From Burkholderiales bacterium (GTDB lineage Bacteria > Pseudomonadota > Gammaproteobacteria > Burkholderiales > SG8-39): a stretch of 16,497 nt of DNA. Made by a program: the position numbers and the translations under genes. Every line of letters starts with the position of its first letter. Position 1 is the stretch's first letter. Under the pieces are notes generated by a model, which saw only the letters and a program-made list of their open reading frames with translations, was not told the DNA's origin and ran no database searches. Location of the stretch: assembly GCA_029266935.1 (NCBI GenBank), contig JAQSVY010000013.1, positions 1 to 16,497 on the forward strand, read 5' to 3'. Shown in pieces: positions 6,087 through 13,620 of the stretch.

Positions 6087-7199
6087 ATGCGCAGAGAGGC
6101 CGCTGCCATCAGCCCGAGTACCGAGATCGTCGCCGCGATTCGCGCCGGCGAGATCGTCATCCTCGTCGACGACGAGGACCGCGAGAACGAGGGCGACCTC
6201 GTCTTCGCCGCCGAGTTCGTCACCCCTGAGAAAGTCAACTTCCTCGCCAAGCACGGCCGCGGCCTGATCTGCATGCCGATCACCGAGGAGCACGCGCAGC
6301 GGCTCGGCCTGCGCCCGATGGTGGAGCAGAACCGCTCGCGGCATGGCACCAATTTCACCGTCTCCATCGAGGCTGCCGAAGGCATCGCCACGGGGATCTC
6401 GGCCCACGACCGCGCCCTGACCATCAGGATTGCGTCGTCGGCGAGCGCAAGAGCGGAAGACATCGTGCAGCCGGGGCACGTCTTTCCGCTGATCGCGCAT
6501 CCGGGCGGCGTGCTGGTTCGCGCCGGGCATACCGAAGCGTGCTGCGACCTCGCCCGCCTCGCCGGCCTGACGCCGGCGGCGGTGCTGTGCGAGATCATGC
6601 GCGACGACGGCACCATGGCGCGGCTGCCGGACCTCGTCGAGTTCGCCGCCGCGCATGGGCTGAAGATCGGCACCATCGCCGACCTGATCGAGTACCGCAG
6701 CCGCAACGAATCGCTGGTGCAGCGTACGCACGAGCGTCAGGTGCTCACCCCCTGGGGCAGCTTCCGGCTGGTGGCGTATCGCGACCTGGCGCTCGATTCG
6801 GTGCATCTGGCGCTGATGCTCGGCGCGCCGGAGAAAACCCGGGAAACCCTCGTACGGGTGCACGAGCCGCTGTCCCTGCTCGACCTCCTAGACGCCATGC
6901 CCGGCACCCACTCGTGGGGCGTGGGCGAGGCGCTGGCGGCGATCCGCCAGGCCGGCACCGGCGTCATGGTGCTGCTCAACTGCGAACAGACGAGCGACGC
7001 GCTCCTCGCGCAGCTCGGGGATGCCCGGGTGCCGCGCGCGGGACGCAGCATGGACCTGCGCCTGTACGGCATCGGCGCGCAGATCTTGCGCGACTTGGGC
7101 GTCGGCCGCATGCGCCTCATGGCGGCGCCGCGCAAGATGCCGAGCATGGCGGGCTTCGGGCTCGAAGTCACCGGCTACGCCGAACTGCCGCGGCGCTGA
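6087..7199 (+). CDS. ribBA: RibB (DHBP synthase) fused to a degenerate GTP cyclohydrolase II domain
   Basis: The 370-residue product starts at ATG 6087. Residues about 8-210 are 3,4-dihydroxy-2-butanone 4-phosphate synthase, which converts ribulose 5-phosphate to the four-carbon riboflavin precursor. Its acidic motif is DDEDRENEGDLV, followed by HGRGLICMPI, GTNFTVSIEA, TGISAHDRALTI, GHVFPLIAHPGGVLVRAGHT (residues about 131-150) and CEIMRDDGTMARLPDL. Residues about 215-365 have the GTP cyclohydrolase II fold, ending MDLRLYGIGAQILRDLGVGR. The zinc-binding cysteines normally found after VRVHSE and in CDCG are missing (VHEPLSLLDLLDAMPGTHSW). The second domain is therefore probably inactive as a cyclohydrolase, and a separate RibA is expected elsewhere. 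It lies 9 bases before ribH. No FMN riboswitch fits in the short upstream gap. Confidence 0.93.
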   Translation: MRREAAAISPSTEIVAAIRAGEIVILVDDEDRENEGDLVFAAEFVTPEKVNFLAKHGRGLICMPITEEHAQRLGLRPMVEQNRSRHGTNFTVSIEAAEGIATGISAHDRALTIRIASSASARAEDIVQPGHVFPLIAHPGGVLVRAGHTEACCDLARLAGLTPAAVLCEIMRDDGTMARLPDLVEFAAAHGLKIGTIADLIEYRSRNESLVQRTHERQVLTPWGSFRLVAYRDLALDSVHLALMLGAPEKTRETLVRVHEPLSLLDLLDAMPGTHSWGVGEALAAIRQAGTGVMVLLNCEQTSDALLAQLGDARVPRAGRSMDLRLYGIGAQILRDLGVGRMRLMAAPRKMPSMAGFGLEVTGYAELPRR

Positions 7200-7208
7200 A
7201 CGAGCGCG

Positions 7209-7622
7209 ATGCGCCTGGGCATCGTCGCCAGCCGGTTCAACGAGCGGATCGCCGCCGGGCTCCTCGAACAAGCGCGCGCGGCGGCGCGCAAGCTCGGTGT
7301 CGAGCCGGTCGTCCTCAGCGTGCCCGGCGCGCTCGAGATCCCGCTCGCCCTGCAATGGATGGCGCAGTCCGGCCGCTTCGACGCGCTGGTGGCGATCGGC
7401 GCCGTCATCCGCGGCGACACCTACCACTTCGAGGTGGTGGCGAACGAATCCGCGCGCGGATTGATGGACGTGGCGCTCGAGTTCGGTTTGCCGGTCGCGA
7501 ACGGCATCCTCACCACCGACGACGAAGCGCAAGCGAAGGCGCGCCTTGCCAAGGGCGCCGAGGCGGTGCAGGTGGCGCTTGAAATGGCCAAGCTCAAGGC
7601 GAGGTTGTGTGAAGAACGCTAG
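7209..7622 (+). CDS. ribH: 6,7-dimethyl-8-ribityllumazine synthase
   Basis: The product is 137 residues from ATG 7209. Lumazine synthase joins the RibB product to the ribityl-aminouracil intermediate in the penultimate step of riboflavin synthesis and usually forms large hollow assemblies. Motifs present are the N-terminal [13 protein letters not shown], the substrate loop [13 protein letters not shown] (37-49), [21 protein letters not shown] (64 onwards, split here by the catalytic His73) and [16 protein letters not shown] near the C-terminus. The N-terminus is a little shorter than in many homologues, but the first strand is complete. It follows ribBA by 9 bases and overlaps the nusB start by 14 bases, which supports one riboflavin-nusB transcript. 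Confidence 0.96.
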   Translation: MRLGIVASRFNERIAAGLLEQARAAARKLGVEPVVLSVPGALEIPLALQWMAQSGRFDALVAIGAVIRGDTYHFEVVANESARGLMDVALEFGLPVANGILTTDDEAQAKARLAKGAEAVQVALEMAKLKARLCEER

Positions 7623-8037
7623 GCGACAGGCGCGCGAGAGCGCGCTGCAGGCGCTGTACGCCTGGCAGCTCTCCGGCGCCGATCCGGACGAGGAGGCGCG
7701 GGGTCTGGAGGGCGAGGAGCGCGGCGATCTCGCGCTGTTCGAGTCAATCGTTTCCGGCGTGCGCGACCGCGCGGTGGAGCTCGAGGCGCTGATCTCGCCG
7801 CACCTCGACCGCGAGTTCGCGCGGCTCTCGCCGGTTGAGCGCGCCATCCTCTATATCGGCGCGCTGGAGCTGGCCGCGCACCCCATGACCCCGTTCAAGG
7901 TGGTTCTCAACGAGGCCGTCGAGCTCGGCAAGAGCTTCGGCGCCGCGGAGGGCTACCGCTTCGTCAACGGCGTGCTCGAGAAGATCGCGGCACAGCTGCG
8001 GCCCGAAGAGTTCGCCCGCTCGCGCCACAACGCCTGA
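7609..8037 (+). CDS. nusB: Transcription antitermination factor NusB
   Basis: I chose GTG 7609, giving 142 residues ([20 protein letters not shown]), because GCGAGG lies just upstream and it matches the family start. A longer frame upstream only shadows ribH. NusB with NusE (S10) binds boxA RNA and promotes rRNA antitermination. The all-helical family pattern is complete: [44 protein letters not shown] and [10 protein letters not shown]. The loop after [10 protein letters not shown] is short, so the protein is at the lower end of the usual length. Linkage of nusB to ribH and thiL is common in proteobacteria. Its TGA shares bases with the probable CTG start of thiL. Confidence 0.95.
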   Translation: MKNARRQARESALQALYAWQLSGADPDEEARGLEGEERGDLALFESIVSGVRDRAVELEALISPHLDREFARLSPVERAILYIGALELAAHPMTPFKVVLNEAVELGKSFGAAEGYRFVNGVLEKIAAQLRPEEFARSRHNA

Positions 8038-8969
8038 ACGAGTTCGAAATCATCCGGCGCTTCTTTGATCGCCCGCCCAAGCGGGCGCTCATGGGGGTGG
8101 GCGATGACTGCGCGCTGCTGCGGCCCGATGCCGGCCTCGAGCTCGCGCTGACCAGCGACATGCTGGTCCAGGGCAGGCACTTCCTGCCCGATGCGGACCC
8201 GCGCTCGCTGGGGCACAAGGCCTTGGCGGTCAACCTTTCCGATCTGGCCGCGATGGGCGCCGCGCCGCGCTGGGCACTGCTCGCGATCGCCCTGCCTGCC
8301 GCGGACGCCGCCTGGCTGGAGCCGTTCTCGGCGGGCTTCTTTGCGCTTGCCGAGCGCTACGGTGTGGAGCTCGTGGGCGGCGATACGACGCGCGCGCCCC
8401 TGCGCACGATCACCGTCACCGCCATCGGCGAAGTGCCGGCGGGCATGGCGCTCTTTCGCGCCGGCGCCCGCCCGGGCGACGATATCTGGGTGTCGGGTGA
8501 GCTCGGCGGCGCGGCACTCGGCCTCGCTCGTCCTCGCATTGCAGCGGCGGCGGCTCGCCTGCACCGGCCGGAGCCGCGCGTCGATCTGGGCGAGCGGCTG
8601 CGCGGCCTTGCGCACGCCGCCATCGACGTCTCCGACGGTCTGACGAGCGACCTGGGGCACATCCTCGAGCGCTCCCAGGTCAGTGCGGAAGTGCACTACG
8701 CAAAGCTGCCTCGCTCCAGCGCTTTCTCCACCATCCAGAACCGGGAACTTGAAGAAAACTGCGTGCTGTCCGGTGGCGACGACTATGAGCTCGCCTTCAC
8801 CGCAGCGCTCGAGCGGCGCACGGAGATCGAGGCGCTCTCGGCCGAGCTCCATCTGCCCCTCGCCCGCATCGGCACGATCCAGGCGGGCGAGCCACGCCTC
8901 GTCGTGCTCAACGAACGCAACCAGCCCATGGACTACCGCCGCGGCTTCGACCACTTCCCGCCGGCATGA
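8034..8969 (+). CDS. thiL: Thiamine-monophosphate kinase ThiL, probable CTG start
   Basis: ThiL phosphorylates thiamine monophosphate to the active cofactor thiamine diphosphate. The core from residue 20 reads MGVGDDCALLRP, followed by LTSDMLVQGRHF, KALAVNLSDLAAMGA, VGGDTTRA, ISVDG-type AIDVSDGLTSDLGHIL and LSGGDDYELAFTA, all typical. ATG at 8091 would cut off the conserved N-terminal helix. In-frame sequence before it reads [18 protein letters not shown], clearly native ThiL, with no ATG, GTG or TTG nearby. The codon directly before NEF is CTG at 8034, forming CTGA with the nusB stop. This matches the common ATGA overlap with one base changed. I therefore annotate 311 residues from CTG, either a rare start or a consensus error. 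The stop overlaps pgpA. Confidence 0.9.
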   Translation: MNEFEIIRRFFDRPPKRALMGVGDDCALLRPDAGLELALTSDMLVQGRHFLPDADPRSLGHKALAVNLSDLAAMGAAPRWALLAIALPAADAAWLEPFSAGFFALAERYGVELVGGDTTRAPLRTITVTAIGEVPAGMALFRAGARPGDDIWVSGELGGAALGLARPRIAAAAARLHRPEPRVDLGERLRGLAHAAIDVSDGLTSDLGHILERSQVSAEVHYAKLPRSSAFSTIQNRELEENCVLSGGDDYELAFTAALERRTEIEALSAELHLPLARIGTIQAGEPRLVVLNERNQPMDYRRGFDHFPPA

Positions 8970-9454
8970 TGGCCGTCCATCCTGGTAGCGCGTTCGCTTT
9001 CTCCCATCCGGCGCACGTGCTCGCGTTCGGCTTCGGCGCAGGACTCGTGCGTTTCGGCCCCGGTACGGCGGGCACACTGGCCGCCTGGCCCGTGGGCTGG
9101 CTGCTCGCCGGCAGCGTGCCGCCCGCGGCAATGCTTGCGCTGGTCGCGATTCTTTTCCTCGTCGGCATCTGGTGCTGCGGCGTCACCGGCGCACGCATGG
9201 GCGTTGCCGACCACGGCGCGATGGTGTGGGACGAGATGGTGGCGTTCCTGCTCATCCTGGCGATCCTGCCGCGCGAGCTCTCCTGGCAGGCGGCCGGCTT
9301 CGTCGCTTTCCGCCTCTTCGATATCGCCAAGCCGCCGCCGATCCGCTGGCTCGAGCGACGCTTGCGCGGCGGCTTCGGCGTGATGTTCGACGACCTGGTG
9401 GCGGCCGGATACGCGCTGCTCGTGCTCGCGCTCGCCAGGCGGCTGCTCGCCTGA
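8966..9454 (+). CDS. pgpA: Phosphatidylglycerophosphatase A
   Basis: The 162-residue protein starts at ATG 8966, which overlaps the thiL stop as ATGA; a second in-frame ATG follows at once (8969). PgpA removes the phosphate from phosphatidylglycerophosphate at the inner membrane, giving phosphatidylglycerol. Family features are FGAGLVRFGPGTAGTLAAWP (residues about 23-42), VADHGAMVWDEMVAFLL with the acidic DE pair, and FRLFDIAKPPPIRWLERRLRGGFGVMFDDL. Three or four hydrophobic helices are visible, at about 36-52, 53-71, 88-105 and 145-158. The thiL-pgpA-pncC order is widespread in proteobacteria. Its stop overlaps the pncC ATG by one base (TGATG). Confidence 0.95.
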   Translation: MMAVHPGSAFAFSHPAHVLAFGFGAGLVRFGPGTAGTLAAWPVGWLLAGSVPPAAMLALVAILFLVGIWCCGVTGARMGVADHGAMVWDEMVAFLLILAILPRELSWQAAGFVAFRLFDIAKPPPIRWLERRLRGGFGVMFDDLVAAGYALLVLALARRLLA

Positions 9455-9933
9455 TGCAGAAGCTCTCGCGCACGGTGGGCGAGCGGCTGAAGGCCGCCGG
9501 GGCGATGCTCGTGACCGCGGAGTCTTGCACCGGCGGCTGGGTGGCGCAGGCGTTGACCTCGGTCGCCGGCTCCTCGGAATGGTTCGAGCGCGGCTTCGTG
9601 ACCTACTCCGACGACGCCAAGCGCGAGGTGCTCGGCGTTCGTGCGGAAACGCTGTCGCAGTATGGCGCGGTCAGCGAGGAGACGGCGCGAGAGATGGCGC
9701 GGGGCGCGCTCGAGCGCAGCCGCGGCACGCTGGCGCTCGCGGTAACCGGTATCGCGGGGCCCGGCGGCGGCAGCGCCGAGAAGCCCGTCGGCATGGTGTG
9801 CTTCGCCTGGGCGGGCAAGGCCGGCGAGCTGCGCAGCGAGACCTGCAACCTCCGCGGCGACCGCGAGAGCGTGCGCCGCCAGTCGGTGGTCCGTGCTTTG
9901 CAGGGAGTGCTGGAAGCCCTTGACGCTCGCTGA
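9454..9933 (+). CDS. pncC: Nicotinamide-nucleotide amidase (CinA C-terminal domain)
   Basis: The 159-residue protein starts at ATG 9454 inside the TGATG overlap with pgpA; longer upstream frames shadow pgpA. PncC hydrolyses nicotinamide mononucleotide to nicotinic acid mononucleotide, recycling a by-product of NAD-dependent DNA ligase. The stand-alone CinA C-terminal fold is complete. TAESCTGG carries the likely nucleophile Ser24 and TYSDDAK carries Lys56. These are followed by YGAVSEETAREMA, LALAVTGIAGPGGGSAEKPV (around residues 90-109) and GMVCFAW. The N-terminal domain of full-length CinA is absent, as usual for this subfamily. It is the last gene of the block before the Memo-AMMECR1 gene, 20 bases downstream. 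Confidence 0.94.
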   Translation: MQKLSRTVGERLKAAGAMLVTAESCTGGWVAQALTSVAGSSEWFERGFVTYSDDAKREVLGVRAETLSQYGAVSEETAREMARGALERSRGTLALAVTGIAGPGGGSAEKPVGMVCFAWAGKAGELRSETCNLRGDRESVRRQSVVRALQGVLEALDAR

Positions 9934-9950
9934 GGCCGGCCCAATATAGC
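9920..9950 (+). promoter_or_regulatory. Possible weak promoter before the Memo-AMMECR1 gene
   Basis: TTGACG at 9920-9925 resembles a -35 box and TATAGC at 9945-9950 a -10 box, but the 19-base spacer is long. The ATG follows four bases after TATAGC and lacks a ribosome binding site. It could start a leaderless or near-leaderless message, or it may be chance. Confidence 0.25.
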
Positions 9951-9953
9951 AGC

Positions 9954-11300
9954 ATGGCGTCTATCCGACCGCCCGCAGTGGCGGGCACGTTCTATCCGGG
10001 CGAGCCGCGCGCGCTCACCGTGGAGCTCGATGATCTCCTCGGCGGCGTACCACATCTCGAGCCGCGGCTGGGGTTCCCGAAGGCTCTGATCGTGCCGCAC
10101 GCGGGATACGTCTATTCGGGCGAGATCGCCGCGCGCGCCTATGACGAGCTCGCGCCGGCGCGTGGCATCGTCAGCCGGGTGATCCTGCTCGGGCCCGTGC
10201 ACCGGGTGCCGGTGCGCGGCCTTGCCGCTCCGGGAGCCGACGCATTTGCCACGCCGCTGGGGAACGTGCCCGTCGATCGCGAGGCGCTGCGGACGGTGCA
10301 GGACATGCCGCAGGTCGTCACGAGCGATGCCGCGCATGCACCGGAGCATTGCCTGGAAGTGCAGCTGCCGTTCCTGCAGAAGGTGCTGGGCGCCTTCACG
10401 CTCGTGCCGTTCGCCGTCGGCACGGCCAGCGTGAGGGAAGTCGCCGAGGTGATCGAGCGGCTCTGGGGCGGGCCCGAAACGCTGATCGTCGTCTCCACCG
10501 ACCTGTCGCACTATCACCCGTACGGCGAGGCGAAGAGGATCGACGGCGCGACCCTCGAGCGGGTGCGCAGCTTCGCCACCGACATTGACCATGAGGAGGC
10601 GTGCGGCGCGACACCGCTTAACGGCCTGCTGTCGGTGGCGAAGAAAAGGCAGATGTCCGTCCAGCTGCTCGCCGCGTGCAACTCGGCGGATACCGCCGGC
10701 GGCAAGGGGCGGGTGGTCGGCTACGCTGCGCTGGCGTTGCGCCAGGGCGAAGGCGTGTCGCAGGCAGACGCCGGCAGCACGCTGCTCTCCATCGCGCGCG
10801 GGTCGATCGAAGCCGAGATAAATAAGAAGACCATGGTGGCGCCGGAAGAACGCTGGCTCGCCCAGGCCGGCGCGAGCTTCGTCACGCTGATGTGCGCAGG
10901 CAGCCTGCGCGGCTGCATCGGCAGCCTCGAGGCGGTGCGGCCCCTGGGCACCGATGTCGCCGAGAATGCGCGCGGCGCGGCCTTCCGCGATCCGCGCTTC
11001 GGTGCGCTCACCGGGCAGGAATGGCTGCAGTGTCAGGTGGAGGTATCCCTGCTGTCCGCGCCCAAGCCGCTGCGCTTCGCCGACGAGGACGCCCTACTCG
11101 CGCAGCTTTGCCCCGGCGAGGACGGCGTCATACTCGAAAGTGCCGGCAGGCGCGGCACTTTCCTTCCCCAGGTCTGGGACGCGCTGCCAGAGCCAAGGCA
11201 CTTCATGCGCGAGCTGGCGAAGAAAGCCGGCCTCGCCCGCGATGAGCGTCTCGCGCGCTGCCGCGTGTCCCGCTACCGGGTGATCAAGTGGTCGGAGTGA
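9954..11300 (+). CDS. AmmeMemoRadiSam system protein: Memo (B) fused to AMMECR1 (A)
   Basis: The 448-residue protein starts at ATG 9954. Residues 1 to about 265 are a Memo domain, related to class III extradiol dioxygenases. Motifs are PAVAGTFYPG, VPHAGYVYSG with His49, LLGPVHRVPVRG with His83, EHCLEVQLPFLQ, VSTDLSHYHPYG and NSADTAG with Asp246. His49 and His83 match known Memo metal ligands; the third ligand position of human MEMO1 (Cys) is not cysteine here. Residues about 270-448 are an AMMECR1 domain with the hallmark AGSLRGCIGSL (315-325) and AFRDPRFGALT. The two parts are separate proteins in many organisms. The function of this system is poorly known, so the reaction cannot be named. 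The adjacent radical SAM gene, 8 bases on, completes the three-part set. Confidence 0.93.
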   Translation: MASIRPPAVAGTFYPGEPRALTVELDDLLGGVPHLEPRLGFPKALIVPHAGYVYSGEIAARAYDELAPARGIVSRVILLGPVHRVPVRGLAAPGADAFATPLGNVPVDREALRTVQDMPQVVTSDAAHAPEHCLEVQLPFLQKVLGAFTLVPFAVGTASVREVAEVIERLWGGPETLIVVSTDLSHYHPYGEAKRIDGATLERVRSFATDIDHEEACGATPLNGLLSVAKKRQMSVQLLAACNSADTAGGKGRVVGYAALALRQGEGVSQADAGSTLLSIARGSIEAEINKKTMVAPEERWLAQAGASFVTLMCAGSLRGCIGSLEAVRPLGTDVAENARGAAFRDPRFGALTGQEWLQCQVEVSLLSAPKPLRFADEDALLAQLCPGEDGVILESAGRRGTFLPQVWDALPEPRHFMRELAKKAGLARDERLARCRVSRYRVIKWSE

Positions 11301-11308
11301 AAGGGGAA

Positions 11309-12382
11309 ATGGGCCCGGCCCGCTGGTGGCACCGGCTCCCCGACGGGCGCGTCCAGTGTGACCTGTGCCCGCGCGATTGCCGGCTGCACGAAGGCCAGCG
11401 AGGTCTGTGCTTCGTGCGCCAGCGCGAAGGCGACGCCATGGTGCTCACCACCTACGGCCGCTCCTCCGGCTTCTGCGTCGACCCGGTGGAAAAGAAGCCG
11501 CTCAACCACTTCTATCCCGGCACGAGCATCCTGTCTTTCGGCACCGCGGGGTGCAACCTGGCCTGCAAGTTCTGTCAGAACTGGGACATCTCCAAGTCCC
11601 GCGAGATGGACCGGCTGCAGGACGAGGCGTCGCCGCAGGCAATCGCCGATGCCGCGGTGCGCCTCGCCTGCAAGTCGGTCGCCTTCACCTATAACGATCC
11701 GGTGATCTTCGCCGAGTACGCGATGGACATCGCCGATGCCTGTCATGAGAAGGGCGTGCAGGCTGTCGCGGTGACTGCGGGCTACATCCACGCCGAGCCT
11801 CGACGCGAGTTCTACGCGAAGATGGATGCGGCAAACGTCGACCTGAAGGCTTTCACCGACGACTTCTACCATCGCGTCTGCGGCGGGCGCCTGCAGCCGG
11901 TGCTCGACACGCTCGTCTACCTCGTCAAGGAGACGAATGTGTGGACGGAGATCACGACGCTGCTCATTCCCGGGAAGAACGACTCCGACGAGGAGATCCA
12001 TGCCGAGTGCCAGTGGATCCGCGACAACCTCGGCGCGGATGTACCGCTGCACTTCAGCGCCTTCCATCCCGACTGGAGGATGACCGACGTCGCCGCGACG
12101 GCCCCCGGCACGCTGACCCGGGCGCGAGAGATCGCGCAGCTCGCCGGGCTGAACTACGTTTACACCGGCAACGTGCACGACGCGCGCGGCGGCTCGACGT
12201 ACTGTCCCTCCTGCGAGAGCATGCTCATCGAGCGCGATTGGTACCGCATCGGCGCGTATCACGTCGATGAGCACGGCGCCTGCAAGTTCTGCGGCACCCG
12301 CCTCGCGGGTCGCTTCGAGAAGTTCGGCCGCCCCTTCGGGCCGCGCCGCATTCCCGTGCGCCTGGCGCAAGCCGTGGCTTGA
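11309..12382 (+). CDS. amrS: AmmeMemoRadiSam system radical SAM enzyme AmrS
   Basis: I chose ATG 11309, giving 357 residues (MGPARWWHRLPDGRVQC), with GGAG 11 bases upstream; GTG codons at 11288 and 11297 are alternatives. The radical SAM core has the cluster motif GCNLACKFCQNW, in which Cys82, Cys86 and Cys89 bind the 4Fe-4S cluster that cleaves S-adenosylmethionine. The N-terminus carries further cysteines (CDLCPRDC and GLCFVR) and the C-terminus has two CxxC pairs (CPSC and CKFC), suggesting extra metal or cluster sites. The fold resembles pyruvate formate-lyase activases, but no glycyl-radical enzyme lies nearby. The usual partners are the Memo and AMMECR1 domains encoded just upstream. 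The substrate is unknown. Its TGA overlaps the TTG start of the transporter gene, so they are probably translated together. Confidence 0.93.
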   Translation: MGPARWWHRLPDGRVQCDLCPRDCRLHEGQRGLCFVRQREGDAMVLTTYGRSSGFCVDPVEKKPLNHFYPGTSILSFGTAGCNLACKFCQNWDISKSREMDRLQDEASPQAIADAAVRLACKSVAFTYNDPVIFAEYAMDIADACHEKGVQAVAVTAGYIHAEPRREFYAKMDAANVDLKAFTDDFYHRVCGGRLQPVLDTLVYLVKETNVWTEITTLLIPGKNDSDEEIHAECQWIRDNLGADVPLHFSAFHPDWRMTDVAATAPGTLTRAREIAQLAGLNYVYTGNVHDARGGSTYCPSCESMLIERDWYRIGAYHVDEHGACKFCGTRLAGRFEKFGRPFGPRRIPVRLAQAVA

Positions 12383-13596
12383 TCCCGGGCTCGGGCGCCT
12401 GGCTCGCTGCGCTGTGCTCGAGCCGGGTCCTGGCGGCGAGCTGGTTCGTCGCCTATTCCGCGGTGCTGCCGCTGACCCAGGCCGCCTGGGGACTGTCGGG
12501 GCGCGAGGCCGGCACGATCCAGGCCGCCTTCCATCTCGGCTATCTCACCTCGCTCTTCCTGGTCGGCTTCATCGCCGATCACTTCGGCGCGAAGCGCGCC
12601 TATATCACGACCGGCGTCGCGGCCTGGCTCGCGCCGTTCGTGTTCGTCGCGTTTGCTGACGACTTCTGGTCGGCGTTCTGGTTGCATGCGCTCACCGGGC
12701 TTTGCCAGGGTGGCAGCTATACGCCGGCACTCGCGCTCATCAACGATCACGTCGAGCGCTCACGGCGCGGCCGCGCCATGGGCTATCTCATCGCTGCGTC
12801 GAGCGCCGGCTATGCGCTTTGCCTCGGCATCGCCGGCATGGCGCTGCAGTTCACCGGCTGGCGCGGCGCGCTGGGAGTCGTCGCGGTGCTCCCGCTTGCG
12901 GCGTGGCTCACGGGCCTGCTTGCTTTGCGGGGCACCGCGAATACCGTGCACCCGCGGCCTGCGGGAGAGTCGATCCTCGCAGCGATTCCCGCCGTGGTGC
13001 GCAATCGCAAGAGCATGCTGTCGATCTGGGGCTACACCTCCCACAACTGGGAGCTGCTCGGGTTGTGGGCCTGGCTGCCGGCATTTCTCACTGCCGCCTT
13101 CGTGTTCCATGGCCATGAGAACCCCGCCGCCCTGGCGCTCATGTTCTCCGCGCTCACCTATGTCGCCAACATTGGCGGCTCGATCACCGGTGGCACCATG
13201 GCCGACCGCTGGGGCCGCACGCAGACGATCCTCACCTGGTCGTGCGTGAGCCTCGCGCTCTCCTTCTCCATCGGCTGGCTGATCGCCGCGCCGATCGCGG
13301 TGCTGGTGGTGATCGCCTGCCTCTACAACTTCGCCGGCATCGCGGATTCGGCGACGCACTCGACGGTGCTCGCCGAGAGTGCGCCGCCGCACTACCTCGG
13401 CGTCGCCTATGCGGTTCGCTCGGTGGTCGGCTTTGGCGCCGGGGTGGTGAGCCCGGTCGTCTTCGGCTGGGCGCTCGACCTCGCCGGCGGTGAGCGCACG
13501 TCGGGCGACGCCTTTGCCTGGGGCATCGCCTGGTCCACGCTCGGCCTGGGCGCGCTTTTCGGACCGTTGGCGACCTGGCGGCTGCGCAAGCTATGA
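12379..13596 (+). CDS. Major facilitator superfamily transporter, substrate unknown
   Basis: The 405-residue protein starts at TTG 12379, which forms a TTGA overlap with the amrS stop; I see no better start. It has about twelve hydrophobic helices in two halves. MFS motif A appears twice, as GFIADHFGAKR (63-73) between helices 2 and 3, and as GGTMADRWGRTQT (270-282) in the second half. Other landmarks are LTGLCQGGSYTPALALI (105-120) and ERSRRGRAMGY (125-135). Charged loop residues and the duplicated motif indicate an inner-membrane secondary transporter, uniporter or antiporter. Overlap with amrS suggests a link to the AmmeMemoRadiSam system, for example moving its substrate or product, but this is inference. 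A general drug or metabolite exporter is equally possible. Confidence 0.88.
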   Translation: MIPGSGAWLAALCSSRVLAASWFVAYSAVLPLTQAAWGLSGREAGTIQAAFHLGYLTSLFLVGFIADHFGAKRAYITTGVAAWLAPFVFVAFADDFWSAFWLHALTGLCQGGSYTPALALINDHVERSRRGRAMGYLIAASSAGYALCLGIAGMALQFTGWRGALGVVAVLPLAAWLTGLLALRGTANTVHPRPAGESILAAIPAVVRNRKSMLSIWGYTSHNWELLGLWAWLPAFLTAAFVFHGHENPAALALMFSALTYVANIGGSITGGTMADRWGRTQTILTWSCVSLALSFSIGWLIAAPIAVLVVIACLYNFAGIADSATHSTVLAESAPPHYLGVAYAVRSVVGFGAGVVSPVVFGWALDLAGGERTSGDAFAWGIAWSTLGLGALFGPLATWRLRKL

Positions 13597-13620
13597 TGCG
13601 AGCCGGAAGGGAACGACAAG

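Noticed and set aside
10801..10850. A gene boundary between the Memo and AMMECR1 halves
   Set aside because: The frame is open throughout and no stop or ribosome binding site separates the halves, so it is a real fusion rather than two genes.
11288..11308. Upstream GTG starts for amrS at 11288 and 11297
   Set aside because: Family alignment begins at the GPARWW residues after ATG 11309, and the ATG has a suitably placed GGAG; the GTG at 11297 overlapping the previous stop remains a minor alternative.
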